This document shows positions 61,983 through 64,000 of a stretch of 64,000 nucleotides of DNA, piece after piece. The translations under genes were made by a program, and so were the position numbers. A model generated the notes under the pieces. The model ran no database searches. It saw nothing but the letters and a program-made list of their open reading frames with translations, and had not been told where the DNA came from. Location: the NCBI RefSeq assembly GCF_012843265.1, contig NZ_JABAIT010000012.1:62001-126000 (forward strand). Reading direction: 5' to 3'. The DNA is from Bacillus sp. DNRA2. Its GTDB lineage: Bacteria > Bacillota > Bacilli > Bacillales > Cytobacillaceae. The stretch's first letter is position 1. Every line of letters begins with the position of its first letter.

Positions 61983-62765
61983 TCAAGAAGTTTCAATGCT
62001 CCAGGCCTCTTGTAAAATCCCTCTGAAAACCATATCCAATTGTGGGACAAGGTAAATCTTTTCATCAGGTAATGATTTAGCAAATGCTGATAACCGTGCG
62101 ATTTCTTTTTCGATAAAGAGATGTAGATCCTTATACTGCTCCGTTTTACCGCATACTACATCAGCCTTTTTTTGTTGGATTAGAGAATTCACAGACTCTT
62201 TTATTGGACCGGAACTTAACGTACTATTCGCTAAATCACAAAAATCTAGTCGCGGGAAACTGTAATTTTTCTCTATCCACAAACAGGCTAAAATTGGCCG
62301 CAACACATAAAAATATTTTTTAATCTTTACTTCTTGCCCTTGTAAGAAAGCTAAATAGTTGCGATTAGCCATGTTGATGTAATGAAACAGGGCTGCTTTT
62401 TTAGAAAAAGCCAAGAGAGCGACGTCGCGAATAGCCTCCACCCATTTTTCATTCTGATGATACACAATCTGCGAATGAAGCCACTCCAACAAGTGCGGAT
62501 TTGATTTGTTAATTAGCCTAAGTGCCTTTCTAAGCTCCCAACCATGTAAATCAAGTTGTTTGTTCACCGGGAGGTCAATGACCTCACGTTTTTCCTCAAT
62601 TGATAAATACCAATCCGTTTTAGGAACATAGATGAACCGAACGTCATAATCGCTCGACTCCGAAGGAATTCCCCATGCCCTGCTACCAGACTCGACTGCC
62701 AGAATGATTTTGACATCATGGGATTGTTCGATATAGTGTAGCTGATCAAGAATTTTTTCCTTCAT
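61983..62765 (-). CDS. Nucleotidyltransferase-fold protein, YcgL-like
   Basis: The 260-residue protein has the nucleotidyltransferase start ESGSRAWGIPSESSDYDVRFIY, with the metal-binding Asp pair in DYDVR, as in the YcgL family. The later helical part (HYINMANRNYLAFLQG, RPILACLWIEKN) is typical of it. The role is unknown; some relatives are toxin or RNA-modifying nucleotidyltransferases. The start follows GGGAGTAGTCAATT. It lies just upstream of the thiC end on the minus strand, with a 41-base gap. Confidence 0.85.
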   Translation of the reverse strand: MKEKILDQLHYIEQSHDVKIILAVESGSRAWGIPSESSDYDVRFIYVPKTDWYLSIEEKREVIDLPVNKQLDLHGWELRKALRLINKSNPHLLEWLHSQIVYHQNEKWVEAIRDVALLAFSKKAALFHYINMANRNYLAFLQGQEVKIKKYFYVLRPILACLWIEKNYSFPRLDFCDLANSTLSSGPIKESVNSLIQQKKADVVCGKTEQYKDLHLFIEKEIARLSAFAKSLPDEKIYLVPQLDMVFRGILQEAWSIETS

Positions 62766-62806
62766 AATTGACTACTCCCTATCACAAACGACATCAAGGC
62801 TTATTT

Positions 62807-64000
<1,194 letters not shown>

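Overview
The window comes from a low-GC, Gram-positive endospore-forming bacterium of the Bacillaceae (Bacillus, Neobacillus or Cytobacillus type). The grounds are strong AGGAGG ribosome-binding sites, frequent TTG/GTG starts, T-box and FMN riboswitches, a Bce-type RSAB module, CysL/CysJI, SsuBCA, AcsA, RNase J and UvsE proteins that look like Bacillus relatives. I see no rRNA, tRNA, insertion sequence, integrase or CRISPR array. It reads as ordinary chromosome with many small independent operons.

Layout. 1-5.7 kb: the end of an unknown gene, a 52-bp repeat array, a GalT-like protein, a MutS2-like protein without the Smr domain behind a long leader with its own terminator, a MOSC protein, a DUF2325 protein and an FbpA-like protein. 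5.8-14.2 kb: a sulfur-acquisition block (YezD, MetY, acyl-CoA dehydrogenase-like and FMN monooxygenase enzymes, a MetNIQ-type importer) and an Rrf2-family regulator. The Rrf2 gene and the yezD-metY operon carry nearly identical 29-bp operators. 14.5-25.5 kb: two paralogous membrane diguanylate cyclases, a RlpA-like/DUF3889 protein, YjdM, a 45-codon small gene, a DUF2207 protein, an ABC transporter, an RNase J and an azoreductase. 25.8-32.4 kb: AcsA, a T-box-controlled NSS transporter, a DUF3231 protein and two convergent UvsE endonucleases. 32.5-42.7 kb: a BceRSAB-type antimicrobial-peptide resistance module, a pectate-lyase-fold protein beside a DUF1992 remnant, RibU with its FMN riboswitch, a SIMPL protein, an unrecognised Gln-rich protein and a histidine phosphatase. 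42.8-52.7 kb: an atypical SDR, then the second sulfur block (cysJI, divergent cysL, DinB, XRE-cupin, ssuBCA). 52.9-64 kb: a di-haem peroxidase, a large DUF2325 protein, AI-2E transporter, methionine aminopeptidase, APC permease, YedK, an AraC regulator, a small 50-codon gene, a nucleotidyltransferase and truncated thiC.

How the genes work together. The clearest theme is sulfur. A MetNIQ-type importer and two flavin enzymes probably recover sulfur from organic compounds, SsuBCA imports sulfonates, CysJI makes sulfide, and MetY joins sulfide to O-acetylhomoserine. A likely Fe-S-binding Rrf2 protein (three clustered cysteines) appears to control itself, a YezD protein and MetY through the shared operator; CysL probably controls cysJI.

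The most unusual structural signal is four intergenic arrays (129-482, 27621-27770, 31249-31452, 43702-43880). All have a 51-53-bp period and each repeats its own inverted-repeat arms. In three of them the sequence between arms varies; in the first it is conserved. The arrays share architecture but not sequence, and three of the four lie between convergent genes. I did not recognise this repeat class.
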